From Comamonadaceae bacterium (GTDB lineage: Bacteria; Pseudomonadota; Gammaproteobacteria; Burkholderiales; Burkholderiaceae_C): a stretch of DNA of 64,000 nt. Positions 1 through 8,852 of the stretch are shown piece by piece. The notes below the pieces were generated by a model. It was not told the DNA's origin. It saw only the letters and a list, made by a program, of their open reading frames with translations, and did not search any database. The position numbers and the translations under genes are program-made. The stretch is taken from NCBI GenBank assembly GCA_947447985.1, contig CANFLX010000005.1, positions 1 to 64,000 of the forward strand, given 5' to 3'. Within the stretch, counting starts at the first letter, position 1; each line of letters begins with the position of its first letter.

Positions 1-381
1 CTGGGCCAGGTAGGCATGGCTTTGCACCACAAGTTGTGCCACACGCTGGGCGGCAGCTTTAACTTGCCCCATGCGCAAACCCACACTGTGGTGCTGCCTC
101 ATGCGCTTGCTTACAACGCCAGCGCTGCGCCGCGCGCGATGCAACGCATCCAATCGGCGCTGGGTGTGCCGGGCACGGTTTCCGCCGCACAGGCGGTGTA
201 CGACCTGGCGCATGCCAATGGAGCGCCCACCTCTTTGAGGGAATTGGGTTTGCAAGAACACGACCTGCACAAAGCGCTGGAAATTGCGCTGCAAAACCAA
301 TACCCCAATCCCCGACCCTTGATGCGTGAACCCTTGCTGGCTTTGCTGCAAGACGCATTTGAGGGTCGTCGCCCGCATTGA
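1..381 (+). CDS. Maleylacetate reductase, C-terminal part (cut by window edge)
   Basis: The frame is open from base 1, so the gene starts upstream; 126 C-terminal residues are visible. They match the C-terminal half of iron-type alcohol dehydrogenases of the maleylacetate reductase group: the stretch LHHKLCHTLGGSFNLPHAQT (residues 8-27 of the visible part) carries the conserved histidines, followed by HTVVLPHALAYN. The enzyme reduces maleylacetate to 3-oxoadipate with NAD(P)H in the cytoplasm. Its placement at the head of an operon with hydroxyquinol 1,2-dioxygenase, 3-oxoadipate CoA-transferase and thiolase supports this role rather than a general alcohol dehydrogenase. The next gene follows after 41 bp. 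Confidence 0.88.
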   Translation: MGQVGMALHHKLCHTLGGSFNLPHAQTHTVVLPHALAYNASAAPRAMQRIQSALGVPGTVSAAQAVYDLAHANGAPTSLRELGLQEHDLHKALEIALQNQYPNPRPLMREPLLALLQDAFEGRRPH

Positions 382-422
382 TTTTTTCTCGCGTTTTACA
401 CACCAACCACTAGGAGACTGCT

Positions 423-1676
423 ATGAACTTTTCCCGTAGAACATTTACCCAAGGTATGGCGATTGCCGCCGTGTCCAGCGTAAGCCCCTTGGTTTGGGCT
501 GCGGACGTGGTCAAGATTGGCTACGTATCCCCCCAGACCGGCCCGCTGGCACCTTTCGGTGAAGCGGACAAATGGGTCATTGAACAAATGACCGCCGCCT
601 TCAAGGACGGCATAGACATCGGTGGCAAAAAGCACGCTGTGCAGATCATTTTGAAAGACAGCCAGTCCAACCCCAACCGCGCAGGCGAAGTGGCCAGTGA
701 CCTGGTGCTCAAAGACAAAGTCGCACTCGTGTTGACCGCAGGCACGCCTGAAACCGCCAACCCCGTGAGCGACGTGTGCGAACTCAATGAAGTGCCCTGC
801 ATTTCCAGCGTCGTGCCATGGCAGCCCTGGTTCTTTGGCCGCAAGGGCAATCCGGCCACCGGCTTTAACTTCACGTACCACATCTTCTGGGGACTGGAAG
901 ACGTGATTGCCAATTTCACCAACGGTTGGCAATCGGTCAAGACCAACAAAAAGGTGGGCGGCCTGTTCCCCAATGACGGTGACGGCAATGCCTGGGGCGA
1001 CAAAGAGCTCGGCTTCCCCAAACCCTTGTCCGCCATGGGTTACTCACTCACCGATCCCGGCCGTTTTCAAAACGGTACGCAAGATTTCTCGGCCCAAATC
1101 GCAGCGTTCAAAAAAGACGGTGTCGAGATCGTTACCGGTGTGGTGATTCCTCCGGATGCAAAAACCTTCCTCACGCAAGCCAAGCAACAGGGCTTTAAAC
1201 CCAAGGTCATTACTTTGGGCAAAGCCCTGCTGTTCCCCGGCGCGATCGAAGCCTTGGGCGATTTGGGCGAAGGCCTTTCCACCGAAGTGTGGTGGAGCCC
1301 TTCGCACCCCTTTGCGTCGAGCCTGACCAAGCAAAGCGCCAAAGCGCTGGCTGAGCAGTACGAGACCAGCACCAAGAAGCAGTGGACCCAACCCATTGGT
1401 TTTGCCCATGCCTTGTTCGAAGTCGCCACTGACGCATTGAAGCGCAGCAAATCTCTGAAGGCAACGGACGTGCGCGACGCTGTGGCCGGAACCAAAATGA
1501 AAACGGTCGTGGGTGATGTGGCCTGGGGTGGCCAAGGCCCCTTCAAAAATGTCAGCAAGACACCGCTGGTGCTCGGCCAATGGAACAAAGGCCAGAAACA
1601 CCGCTATGAGCTGACCATCGTCAACAATGAAACCGCCAAGTCGATTCCCGTCGGCGGCACATTGAAGCTGATGTAA
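423..1676 (+). CDS. ABC transporter substrate-binding protein, LivK-like, Tat-type signal
   Basis: 417 residues with a periplasmic-binding-protein fold of the branched-chain amino acid type (Peripla_BP_6). The N-terminus SRRTFTQG (residues 4-11) fits a twin-arginine signal followed by a hydrophobic stretch and an Ala-x-Ala-like end near residue 26, so the protein is probably exported folded. The mature part begins VVKIGYVSPQTGPLAPFGE, typical of the family. Start at the ATG behind a good ribosome site (AGGAG, 420 region). It heads a five-gene import system placed inside a hydroxyquinol catabolic operon, so the likely ligand is an aromatic acid or phenol feeding that pathway rather than leucine; the ligand is inferred. 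Confidence 0.88.
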   Translation: MNFSRRTFTQGMAIAAVSSVSPLVWAADVVKIGYVSPQTGPLAPFGEADKWVIEQMTAAFKDGIDIGGKKHAVQIILKDSQSNPNRAGEVASDLVLKDKVALVLTAGTPETANPVSDVCELNEVPCISSVVPWQPWFFGRKGNPATGFNFTYHIFWGLEDVIANFTNGWQSVKTNKKVGGLFPNDGDGNAWGDKELGFPKPLSAMGYSLTDPGRFQNGTQDFSAQIAAFKKDGVEIVTGVVIPPDAKTFLTQAKQQGFKPKVITLGKALLFPGAIEALGDLGEGLSTEVWWSPSHPFASSLTKQSAKALAEQYETSTKKQWTQPIGFAHALFEVATDALKRSKSLKATDVRDAVAGTKMKTVVGDVAWGGQGPFKNVSKTPLVLGQWNKGQKHRYELTIVNNETAKSIPVGGTLKLM

Positions 1677-1686
1677 GGAAGACAAG

Positions 1687-2412
1687 GTGTCCGCTCCGTT
1701 GCTGGCTTTGGAACAGGTGAGCAAGTCCTATGGGGCTTTGCAAGTCACCCAGAATATTTCGCTCTACGTCAACGCAGGCGAAACCTTGGGAATCCTGGGC
1801 CCCAATGGAGCGGGCAAAACCACCTTGTTCAACCTGATCTCCGGCGACGTCGCCGTCGATCAAGGGCGTGTGCTGTTCCAAGGCGAAAACATCACCGCCT
1901 TGGCGCCGCACCAGCGCTGCCGACTGGGTATTGGTCGCAGCTACCAGGTGCCACAACCTTTTGGTGGCATGTCGGTATTTGAAAACCTCGTGACGGCCGC
2001 CTGCTTTGGCGCGCAAGAAACCGAGAAGCAGGCCTGGAACACGGCTGTGGAAGTGCTGGGCCAAACAGGCCTGGAGAAATTTGCCAACCAGGCTGCGGGT
2101 TCGCTCACCTTGCTCAACCGCAAGCGGCTGGAGTTGGCGCGCGCATTGGCCACGCGCCCCCGTGTGCTCTTGCTGGATGAAATCGCGGGGGGGCTCACCG
2201 AGCACGAAGCCCAAGAGCTGGTGGCTGAATTGCAGCGCATCAAAGCCAGCGGCGTGAGCATGGTCTGGATTGAGCACGTGGTGCACGCTTTGTTGTCGGT
2301 GGCAGACCGTTTGCTGGTGATTAACTTCGGTCAGCAATTGGCCCATGGCTCGCCCCAAGAGGTCATGGATGACCCCGAAGTTCAGCGGGTGTACATGGGC
2401 TTGGAGGTGTGA
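1687..2412 (+). CDS. ABC transporter ATP-binding protein, LivG-like
   Basis: 241 residues starting at GTG, 10 bp after the binding-protein gene. Walker A is GPNGAGKTT (about residues 38-46) and Walker B is VLLLDEIAGGLTEHE. The LivG-group linker is seen in SLTLLNRKRLELARALA, where the usual signature serine-glycine motif is degenerate, as is common in LivG. One of two ATPases energising the high-affinity import system of this operon; cytoplasmic face of the inner membrane. It abuts the second ATPase gene with no spacer, so the two are almost surely co-translated. Confidence 0.9.
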   Translation: MSAPLLALEQVSKSYGALQVTQNISLYVNAGETLGILGPNGAGKTTLFNLISGDVAVDQGRVLFQGENITALAPHQRCRLGIGRSYQVPQPFGGMSVFENLVTAACFGAQETEKQAWNTAVEVLGQTGLEKFANQAAGSLTLLNRKRLELARALATRPRVLLLDEIAGGLTEHEAQELVAELQRIKASGVSMVWIEHVVHALLSVADRLLVINFGQQLAHGSPQEVMDDPEVQRVYMGLEV

Positions 2413-3129
2413 ATGGTGTCCCTTAACAACGACCACCTGCTTCAAACCCGCGATCTGCAAGCCTTTTATGGTGACGCGCAGGCCTTGTTTGGCATCGACG
2501 TGCAAGTCGGTAAGGGCGAAGCCGTGGCCATCATCGGCGCCAATGGTGCAGGCAAATCCACTTTGTTGAAGGCCTTAACCGGACTGGTCAAGGTGCCGTC
2601 CGCACAAATTCAGTGGCGAGGCGAGCCCGTGGGCGGACGCGCGCCCAGCGAAATCGTACGGATGGGATTGGCCTTGGTGCCCGAAGGGCGGCGTTTGTTC
2701 CCTTCCTTGTCGGTGCAAGAAAACCTGTTGATGGGCCGCGAGTCCAATCGCACTGGGCCGTGGAATCTGGAACGTTTGTTCAAGCTGTTTCCCATCCTGC
2801 AGGAAAAGCGCAAGCAACCCAGCACCTCTTTGTCGGGCGGCCAGCAGCAAATGGTGGCCATAGGCCGGGCGCTGATGAGCAACCCCGAATTGCTGCTGTG
2901 TGACGAGTTGTCGCTCGGTTTAGCGCCCATCGTCGTTCGCGAAATTTACAACGCGCTGCCAGAAATTACGTCCGAGGGCATGGCCGTGGTGCTGGTCGAA
3001 CAGGATGTGAGCCTGGCGCAGCGCATGACCCAGCGCCTGTATTGCCTGCAAGAAGGCCGTGTTTCTTTGCAGGGCACGTCGTCTGATCTCACGCGCGATG
3101 AGATTCGGCAAGCCTATTTTGGCCTCTAA
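2413..3129 (+). CDS. ABC transporter ATP-binding protein, LivF-like
   Basis: 238 residues. Walker A GANGAGKST, ABC signature SLSGGQQQM, Walker B LLLCDELSLGLAP and the switch histidine region are all present; the LivF-type ending (RDEIRQAYFGL) is typical. It forms the ATPase heterodimer with the LivG-like protein. The start codon directly follows the stop of the previous gene. The cargo is inferred from operon context (aromatic compound), since LivF itself does not show specificity. Confidence 0.9.
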   Translation: MVSLNNDHLLQTRDLQAFYGDAQALFGIDVQVGKGEAVAIIGANGAGKSTLLKALTGLVKVPSAQIQWRGEPVGGRAPSEIVRMGLALVPEGRRLFPSLSVQENLLMGRESNRTGPWNLERLFKLFPILQEKRKQPSTSLSGGQQQMVAIGRALMSNPELLLCDELSLGLAPIVVREIYNALPEITSEGMAVVLVEQDVSLAQRMTQRLYCLQEGRVSLQGTSSDLTRDEIRQAYFGL

Positions 3130-3144
3130 CTTCTAGACCCCCGC

Positions 3145-3999
3145 ATGTTTGAATTGCTCCTACAAGGCGTGCTACTGGGTGGGCTTTACACCTTGTTTGC
3201 GCTGGGCCTGTCCTTGATGTTTGGTGTCATGCGTTTGACCAATACGGCGCATGGCGACTTCATTATTTTGGGTGCCTTTGGTGCCTTAGCCCTCAACGGC
3301 TGGGGCCTCAACCCGTGGCTGGCGGATGTTGTCGTGCTGCCCATTGCCGCCTTGCTCGGCTATGCCATTCAGCGGTATGTGCTGAATCAAACGTTGGGCA
3401 AAGACCCCGTACCCTCGCTGGTGGTGACCTTTGGCCTGTCCATCGTGATTCAAAACGCATTGCTGGAAACTTTTTCCGCCGACCCTCGTTCCATTGAATC
3501 CAGCGGCCTCAATATCCAAAGCTTGGCTCTGAGCGAATCGCTCGCTGTGGGCGTGTTGCCGACCCTGATTCTGCTGATCGCGCTCCTTGCCACCGTGGGT
3601 CTGCAGTGGCTGTTTGCCCATACGCGTTTAGGTCGTGCGTTCCGAGCGGTGTCGGATGACCCTGAAATCGCAGAACTCATGGGCCTGCGCTCCAAGAACG
3701 TGTACGCCCTGGCGACCGCTTTGGCCTTTGTGCTGATCGCCATGGCGGGTGTCTTACAAGGCTTGCGAACCACCGTCGCGCCTTCGGACGGTCCGATGTT
3801 GCTGCTGTTTGCGTTTGAGGCCGTCATCATGGGAGGCATGGGCAGCTTTTGGGGAACGCTGGCGGGCAGCATGCTGTTGGGAGTGACGCAGCAAGTGGGT
3901 TTTCGACTCGATCCGGGCTGGGGCGTTTGGGCAGGGCACCTGATGTTCTTGTTTGTGCTCTTGGTCAAGCCCCAAGGCTTGTACCCTAAAACGCGTTAA
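3145..3999 (+). CDS. ABC transporter permease, LivH-like
   Basis: 284 residues, strongly hydrophobic with about eight membrane segments. The N-terminus (LLLQGVLLGGLYTLFALGLS) and the EAVIMGGMGSFWGTLAGS motif near residues 226-243 are the hallmarks of LivH permeases and contain the coupling loop that contacts the ATPases. Inner-membrane half of the translocation pore, paired with the LivM-like protein that starts 8 bp after its stop. Confidence 0.9.
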   Translation: MFELLLQGVLLGGLYTLFALGLSLMFGVMRLTNTAHGDFIILGAFGALALNGWGLNPWLADVVVLPIAALLGYAIQRYVLNQTLGKDPVPSLVVTFGLSIVIQNALLETFSADPRSIESSGLNIQSLALSESLAVGVLPTLILLIALLATVGLQWLFAHTRLGRAFRAVSDDPEIAELMGLRSKNVYALATALAFVLIAMAGVLQGLRTTVAPSDGPMLLLFAFEAVIMGGMGSFWGTLAGSMLLGVTQQVGFRLDPGWGVWAGHLMFLFVLLVKPQGLYPKTR

Positions 4000-4007
4000 G
4001 GCTGGCT

Positions 4008-5027
4008 ATGAATCCCCTCATTGAAAAGCAGTTTTCGGTAGAGCGTGGGCACGCCTACACCCGGGTTTTGCTGGTTGTGGCCATGGTGGCGGTCATTGCT
4101 GCGGCGAGTTTGCCACTGTGGGCAGAGTCCAGCTGGATGCATGAATTTGTGGAAATTGCATGCCACTTCATTTTTGCCTTGATGTGGAATTTGCTGGCGG
4201 GCTACGGCGGCATGGTGTCTATCGGTCAGCAAGCTTTTTTTGGCCTGGGCGCCTACACCATGTTGGTCTTGGGCAATTTTTGGGGCGTCAACCCCTTTGT
4301 CGCTATTGCGATTGGCGGCGTGGTGGCGGGCTTGGTGGCAATACCGGTCTCGCGCATTGCATTTCGCTTGCAGGGCGGCTACTTTGCCATTGGGACCTGG
4401 GTGATTGCCGAGGTGTTTCGCTTGAGCTTTGCCAACCTGAGCGCGGTGGGCGCAGGAGCGGGCACCACACTCACGGCGCTGCGCGGCATTGACAAAGCAA
4501 GCCGCGAATCGTGGACCTATTGGATTGCCTTGCTGTGCGTGGTGGCGAGTATTACGTTGGTGTACCTGTTTTTGCGAAGCAAGCGCGGGCTGGCGCTGCT
4601 GGCGATTCGCGACAACCCCGTGGCCGCCGAGTCCCAAGGCATCGCCGTCGGTTCTATGAAGTTGGCGGTCTATGCGGTGGCTGCCTTTGGCGCGGGGCTG
4701 GCCGGCGCACTGTACTTTGTCGGCAATCTGCGCATCAGCCCCGATGCGGCTTTCAGTGTCAATTGGACCGCCTTCGCCATTTTCATGGTGGTGATTGGGG
4801 GCATGGGCCGCATCGAAGGGCCCTTGGTCGGAACGCTGGTGTTTTGGTTGCTCAGCAAGTTTTTCAGTGATTTCGGCTCTTGGTACTTGATGGGCCTGGG
4901 CGTGCTGGCGATCCTGACCACGATTTATTTCAAGCACGGCCTGTGGGGCTATGTGCAGCAGCGCTGGGGCTGGTCCTTGTTTCCCACGCAAAGGCGCGTG
5001 GTGCTCACCACGGGGCCGTCAGCGTGA
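4008..5027 (+). CDS. ABC transporter permease, LivM-like
   Basis: 339 residues with about nine to ten hydrophobic segments. LAGYGGMVSIGQQAFFGLGA (residues 62-81) and the coupling-loop motif VVIGGMGRIEGPLVGTLVF near residues 262-280 identify a LivM-type permease. It completes the import system (binding protein, two ATPases, two permeases). Its stop overlaps the GTG start of the Dabb gene by four bases (GTGA at 5024-5027), which points to translational coupling of transport and catabolic genes. Confidence 0.9.
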   Translation: MNPLIEKQFSVERGHAYTRVLLVVAMVAVIAAASLPLWAESSWMHEFVEIACHFIFALMWNLLAGYGGMVSIGQQAFFGLGAYTMLVLGNFWGVNPFVAIAIGGVVAGLVAIPVSRIAFRLQGGYFAIGTWVIAEVFRLSFANLSAVGAGAGTTLTALRGIDKASRESWTYWIALLCVVASITLVYLFLRSKRGLALLAIRDNPVAAESQGIAVGSMKLAVYAVAAFGAGLAGALYFVGNLRISPDAAFSVNWTAFAIFMVVIGGMGRIEGPLVGTLVFWLLSKFFSDFGSWYLMGLGVLAILTTIYFKHGLWGYVQQRWGWSLFPTQRRVVLTTGPSA

Positions 5028-5350
5028 GCCCCCAGATCGTGCACATCGTCATGTGGCGCATGAATGGCGCCACCGCCGATGAACGACTGTCGCAAGCGCG
5101 TACCGCCGTCGCTGCGTTTGAGGCAACACGTGGCACCATCGCGGGTGTGTTGGACATGCAGGTTGGCGTCAATGTGGTCGACGCCCCCGACGCATGGGAC
5201 GTAGCCTTGTCCATGCGCTTCGAAAACAGGGCCGCGCTGGAGGCCTATGCCAACCATCCTGCCCATTTGGAAATCAAGCGACTGGTCGGCCCCCTGCGAT
5301 TGGAGCGCAAGCAAGTCGACTTTGAACTCAACACCGCCCCCTCTTTATGA
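5024..5350 (+). CDS. Dabb-family (stress-responsive alpha/beta barrel) protein
   Basis: 108 residues from the GTG at 5024. The sequence begins with a beta strand IVHIVMWRM followed by helices and ends in a strand QVDFELN, with MRFENRAALEAYANHPAHLE in the middle; this is the pattern of the dimeric alpha/beta barrel Dabb domain, whose conserved histidine is in the first strand. Family members include cyclases, isomerases and proteins of unknown role. It overlaps livM by four bases and the dioxygenase start by four bases (ATGA), so it is made together with the pathway enzymes. A role in handling a pathway intermediate is an inference; nothing in the sequence fixes the substrate. Confidence 0.8.
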   Translation: MSPQIVHIVMWRMNGATADERLSQARTAVAAFEATRGTIAGVLDMQVGVNVVDAPDAWDVALSMRFENRAALEAYANHPAHLEIKRLVGPLRLERKQVDFELNTAPSL

Positions 5351-6180
5351 AAAACGTAGACCAAAACACCATCACCCAAGCCGTGTTGGAGCGCATGAGC
5401 GATATGCCCGATGCGCGGCTTAAAACCATTCTGACCAGCTTGGTAACCCACCTCCACGACTTTGCGCGGGATGTGAAGCTGAGCGAGGAGGAGTGGATGC
5501 ACGCCATTCAATTCCTCACCCGCACGGGGCAACAATGCGATGACACGCGCCAGGAATTTATTTTGCTCAGCGATGTGTTGGGCCTGTCCATGTTGACCGT
5601 GGCCATGAACAACCAAAAGCCACCGGGCTGCACCGAAGCCACAGTGTTTGGTCCTTTTTTTGTGGAGGACGCGCCCGAGGTCCCCTTGGGGGGTGATGTG
5701 GCCCAGGGGGCACCTGGCCAATCGTGTACGGTGTCAGGTCGGGTGGTGGGCAGCCACGGGCAAGCGGTGGCGCATGCGGTGTTGGAAGTCTGGCAAGCCG
5801 ACGAAGAAGGTTTTTATGACGTACAGCGTCCCGAGTTGCATGCCCCCCAGGCGCGTGCGCGCTTGCAGGCCGATAGCGAGGGCCGCTTTCACTTCAACAC
5901 GATTGTCGCGGAGGCCTACCCCATTCCTACCGACGGACCGGTGGGGGATCTGCTGCGTGCCACGGGGCGCCATCCATGGCGGCCAGCGCATTTGCATTTC
6001 ATGATCAAGGCGCCGGGGTTCGAGACCTTGATCACCCACGTATTTCGCAATGGCGATCAATACCTGGAGTCAGACGCAGTCTTCGGCGTTCGGGAATCTT
6101 TGATCGCAGACTGGGTTAAGCAGTCTGATGGAAATACGCAACTTCATTTTGATTTTGTACTGAACGAAAGCCATGATTAA
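5347..6180 (+). CDS. Hydroxyquinol 1,2-dioxygenase (intradiol)
   Basis: 277 residues. An N-terminal helical dimerisation domain (about 1-95) is followed by the beta-sandwich catalytic domain. The four Fe(III) ligands expected of intradiol dioxygenases are visible: Tyr157 (EGFYDVQ), Tyr191 (EAYPIPTDGP), His215 and His217 (RPAHLHF). The segment AYPIPTDGPVGDLL and the flanking maleylacetate reductase and 3-oxoadipate genes favour hydroxyquinol 1,2-dioxygenase (hydroxyquinol to maleylacetate) over catechol 1,2-dioxygenase. ATGA overlap with the upstream Dabb gene; its own stop overlaps the next start by eight bases. Substrate choice between hydroxyquinol and chlorocatechol is inferred from context. 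Confidence 0.9.
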   Translation: MKNVDQNTITQAVLERMSDMPDARLKTILTSLVTHLHDFARDVKLSEEEWMHAIQFLTRTGQQCDDTRQEFILLSDVLGLSMLTVAMNNQKPPGCTEATVFGPFFVEDAPEVPLGGDVAQGAPGQSCTVSGRVVGSHGQAVAHAVLEVWQADEEGFYDVQRPELHAPQARARLQADSEGRFHFNTIVAEAYPIPTDGPVGDLLRATGRHPWRPAHLHFMIKAPGFETLITHVFRNGDQYLESDAVFGVRESLIADWVKQSDGNTQLHFDFVLNESHD

Positions 6181-6895
6181 CAAGCTTGCAAGTTCCATTG
6201 GACAGGCACTGGCGCGGGTCAAGGATGGAGATACCGTTCTTATCGGAGGGTTCGGCACGGCCGGTATTCCCAACGAGCTCATCGACGGCTTGATTGAGCA
6301 AGGTGCGCGCGACCTCACAGTGGTCAACAACAACGCAGGCAATGGCGACACCGGGCTGGCGGCATTGCTCAAAACTGGGCGTGTGAGAAAAATCATCTGC
6401 AGCTTTCCCCGGCAGACGGACTCTTATGTGTTCGATGCGCTGTACCGCAGCAAACAGATTGAGCTGGAGTTGGTGCCGCAAGGCAATCTCGCGGAGCGCC
6501 TGCGCGCTGCGGGCGCAGGCATTGGTGCTTTTTTCACGCCCACCGGGTTCGGAACCCAGCTGGCCCTGAACCCCGACGGCAGTGCCAAAGAAACCCGGGT
6601 CATCGATGGCAAATCTTATGTGCTGGAGTTTCCTATCCATGGCGATGTGGCCTTGGTCAAGGCGGAGACCGGCGACCGCTGGGGAAACCTGACTTACCGT
6701 AAAGCGGCACGCAACTTTGGCCCAGTCATGGCCGCGGCTGCCAAGCACACCGTTGCCACCGTCCACGACGTCGTCGAACTTGGCACCTTGGATCCAGAGC
6801 AGGTGGTGACCCCCGGCATCTTTGTCTCGCACATCGTGCAAATCGCACGCGTATCCACCCAGGCGGGCGGCTTCAAGGCTGCTCCACCCGCATAA
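6173..6895 (+). CDS. pcaI: 3-oxoadipate CoA-transferase subunit A
   Basis: 240 residues of the CoA-transferase family I alpha subunit. VLIGGFGTAGIPNELIDGL (residues 22-40) is the conserved CoA-binding glycine-rich part, and the ending has PGIFVSHIVQ, typical of the group. With the beta subunit it moves CoA from succinyl-CoA to 3-oxoadipate. It starts inside the end of the dioxygenase gene (8-bp overlap). The same fold serves acetoacetate CoA-transferases; the operon with dioxygenase and thiolase makes 3-oxoadipate the likely substrate. Confidence 0.9.
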   Translation: MINKLASSIGQALARVKDGDTVLIGGFGTAGIPNELIDGLIEQGARDLTVVNNNAGNGDTGLAALLKTGRVRKIICSFPRQTDSYVFDALYRSKQIELELVPQGNLAERLRAAGAGIGAFFTPTGFGTQLALNPDGSAKETRVIDGKSYVLEFPIHGDVALVKAETGDRWGNLTYRKAARNFGPVMAAAAKHTVATVHDVVELGTLDPEQVVTPGIFVSHIVQIARVSTQAGGFKAAPPA

Positions 6896-6902
6896 ATCAG
6901 CC

Positions 6903-7547
6903 ATGGCCCACTACACCAAACGCACCAAACAAGCGCTGGCCCAAAGGGTGGCGCAGGACATTTTTGACGGCGCCTATGTCAACCTCGGCATTGGCCAACC
7001 CACGCTGGTGGCCAACTATTTACCCAAGGACTTGGAAGTCGTGCTGCACAGCGAAAACGGCATTTTGGGCATGGGCCCTGCGCCTTCCGCGGGGGATGAG
7101 GACTTTGACTTGATCAATGCAGGCAAGCAGCCCGTGACCCTGTTGGCCGGGGGCAGCTACTTCCACCATGCTGACAGCTTTTCCATGATGCGTGGCGGCC
7201 ACATTGATATCAGCGTGCTGGGTGCGTTTCAGGTTTCGGCAAAGGGCGATTTGGCCAACTGGAGCACCGGCGAGCCCGACGCGATTCCGGCCGTGGGCGG
7301 CGCCATGGATCTGGCGGTTGGGGCCAAACAAACCTGGGTGATGATGGACTTGCTGACCAAAGACGGCAAAAGCAAAGTCGTCAGCCAGTGCAGCTACCCC
7401 TTGACGGGCATTGCCTGTGTCAAACGCATTTACTCCGATCTGGCCACTCTGGCCTGCACGCCACAAGGGCTGAAGTTAATCGACCTGGTCGACGGCCTGT
7501 CTATCATGGAGCTTGAATCGCTGATTGGTTTGCCGATTCAAGCCTGA
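6903..7547 (+). CDS. pcaJ: 3-oxoadipate CoA-transferase subunit B
   Basis: 214 residues from the ATG at 6903; the frame is open further upstream, but that part overlaps pcaI and the family starts here. The active-site glutamate that forms the CoA thioester is Glu51 in SENGILGMGP, preceded by YVNLGIGQPTLVANY. The beta subunit completes the transferase with the product encoded 7 bp upstream. Product 3-oxoadipyl-CoA is the substrate of the thiolase encoded next. Confidence 0.92.
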   Translation: MAHYTKRTKQALAQRVAQDIFDGAYVNLGIGQPTLVANYLPKDLEVVLHSENGILGMGPAPSAGDEDFDLINAGKQPVTLLAGGSYFHHADSFSMMRGGHIDISVLGAFQVSAKGDLANWSTGEPDAIPAVGGAMDLAVGAKQTWVMMDLLTKDGKSKVVSQCSYPLTGIACVKRIYSDLATLACTPQGLKLIDLVDGLSIMELESLIGLPIQA

Positions 7548-7571
7548 GCTCTAACTACTATTGAAGACACC

Positions 7572-8774
<1,203 letters not shown>

Positions 8775-8790
8775 GCGATTAGCAGCGGCA

Positions 8791-8830
8791 TAAAAAAAAG
8801 GCCCTGCCAGCGCAAAGCGGGCAGGGCCTT
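8791..8830 (-). terminator. Rho-independent terminator for the adhesin gene
   Basis: A perfect 11-bp stem (8798-8808 with 8820-8830, AAGGCCCTGCC / GGCAGGGCCTT) is followed on the minus strand by a run of T (the A run at 8792-8799 on plus). It ends transcription coming from the adhesin gene. On the plus strand no T run follows, so it is not a good terminator for pcaF. Confidence 0.85.
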
Positions 8831-8852
8831 GGAGCCCGAGGGCTCGTGGCTT

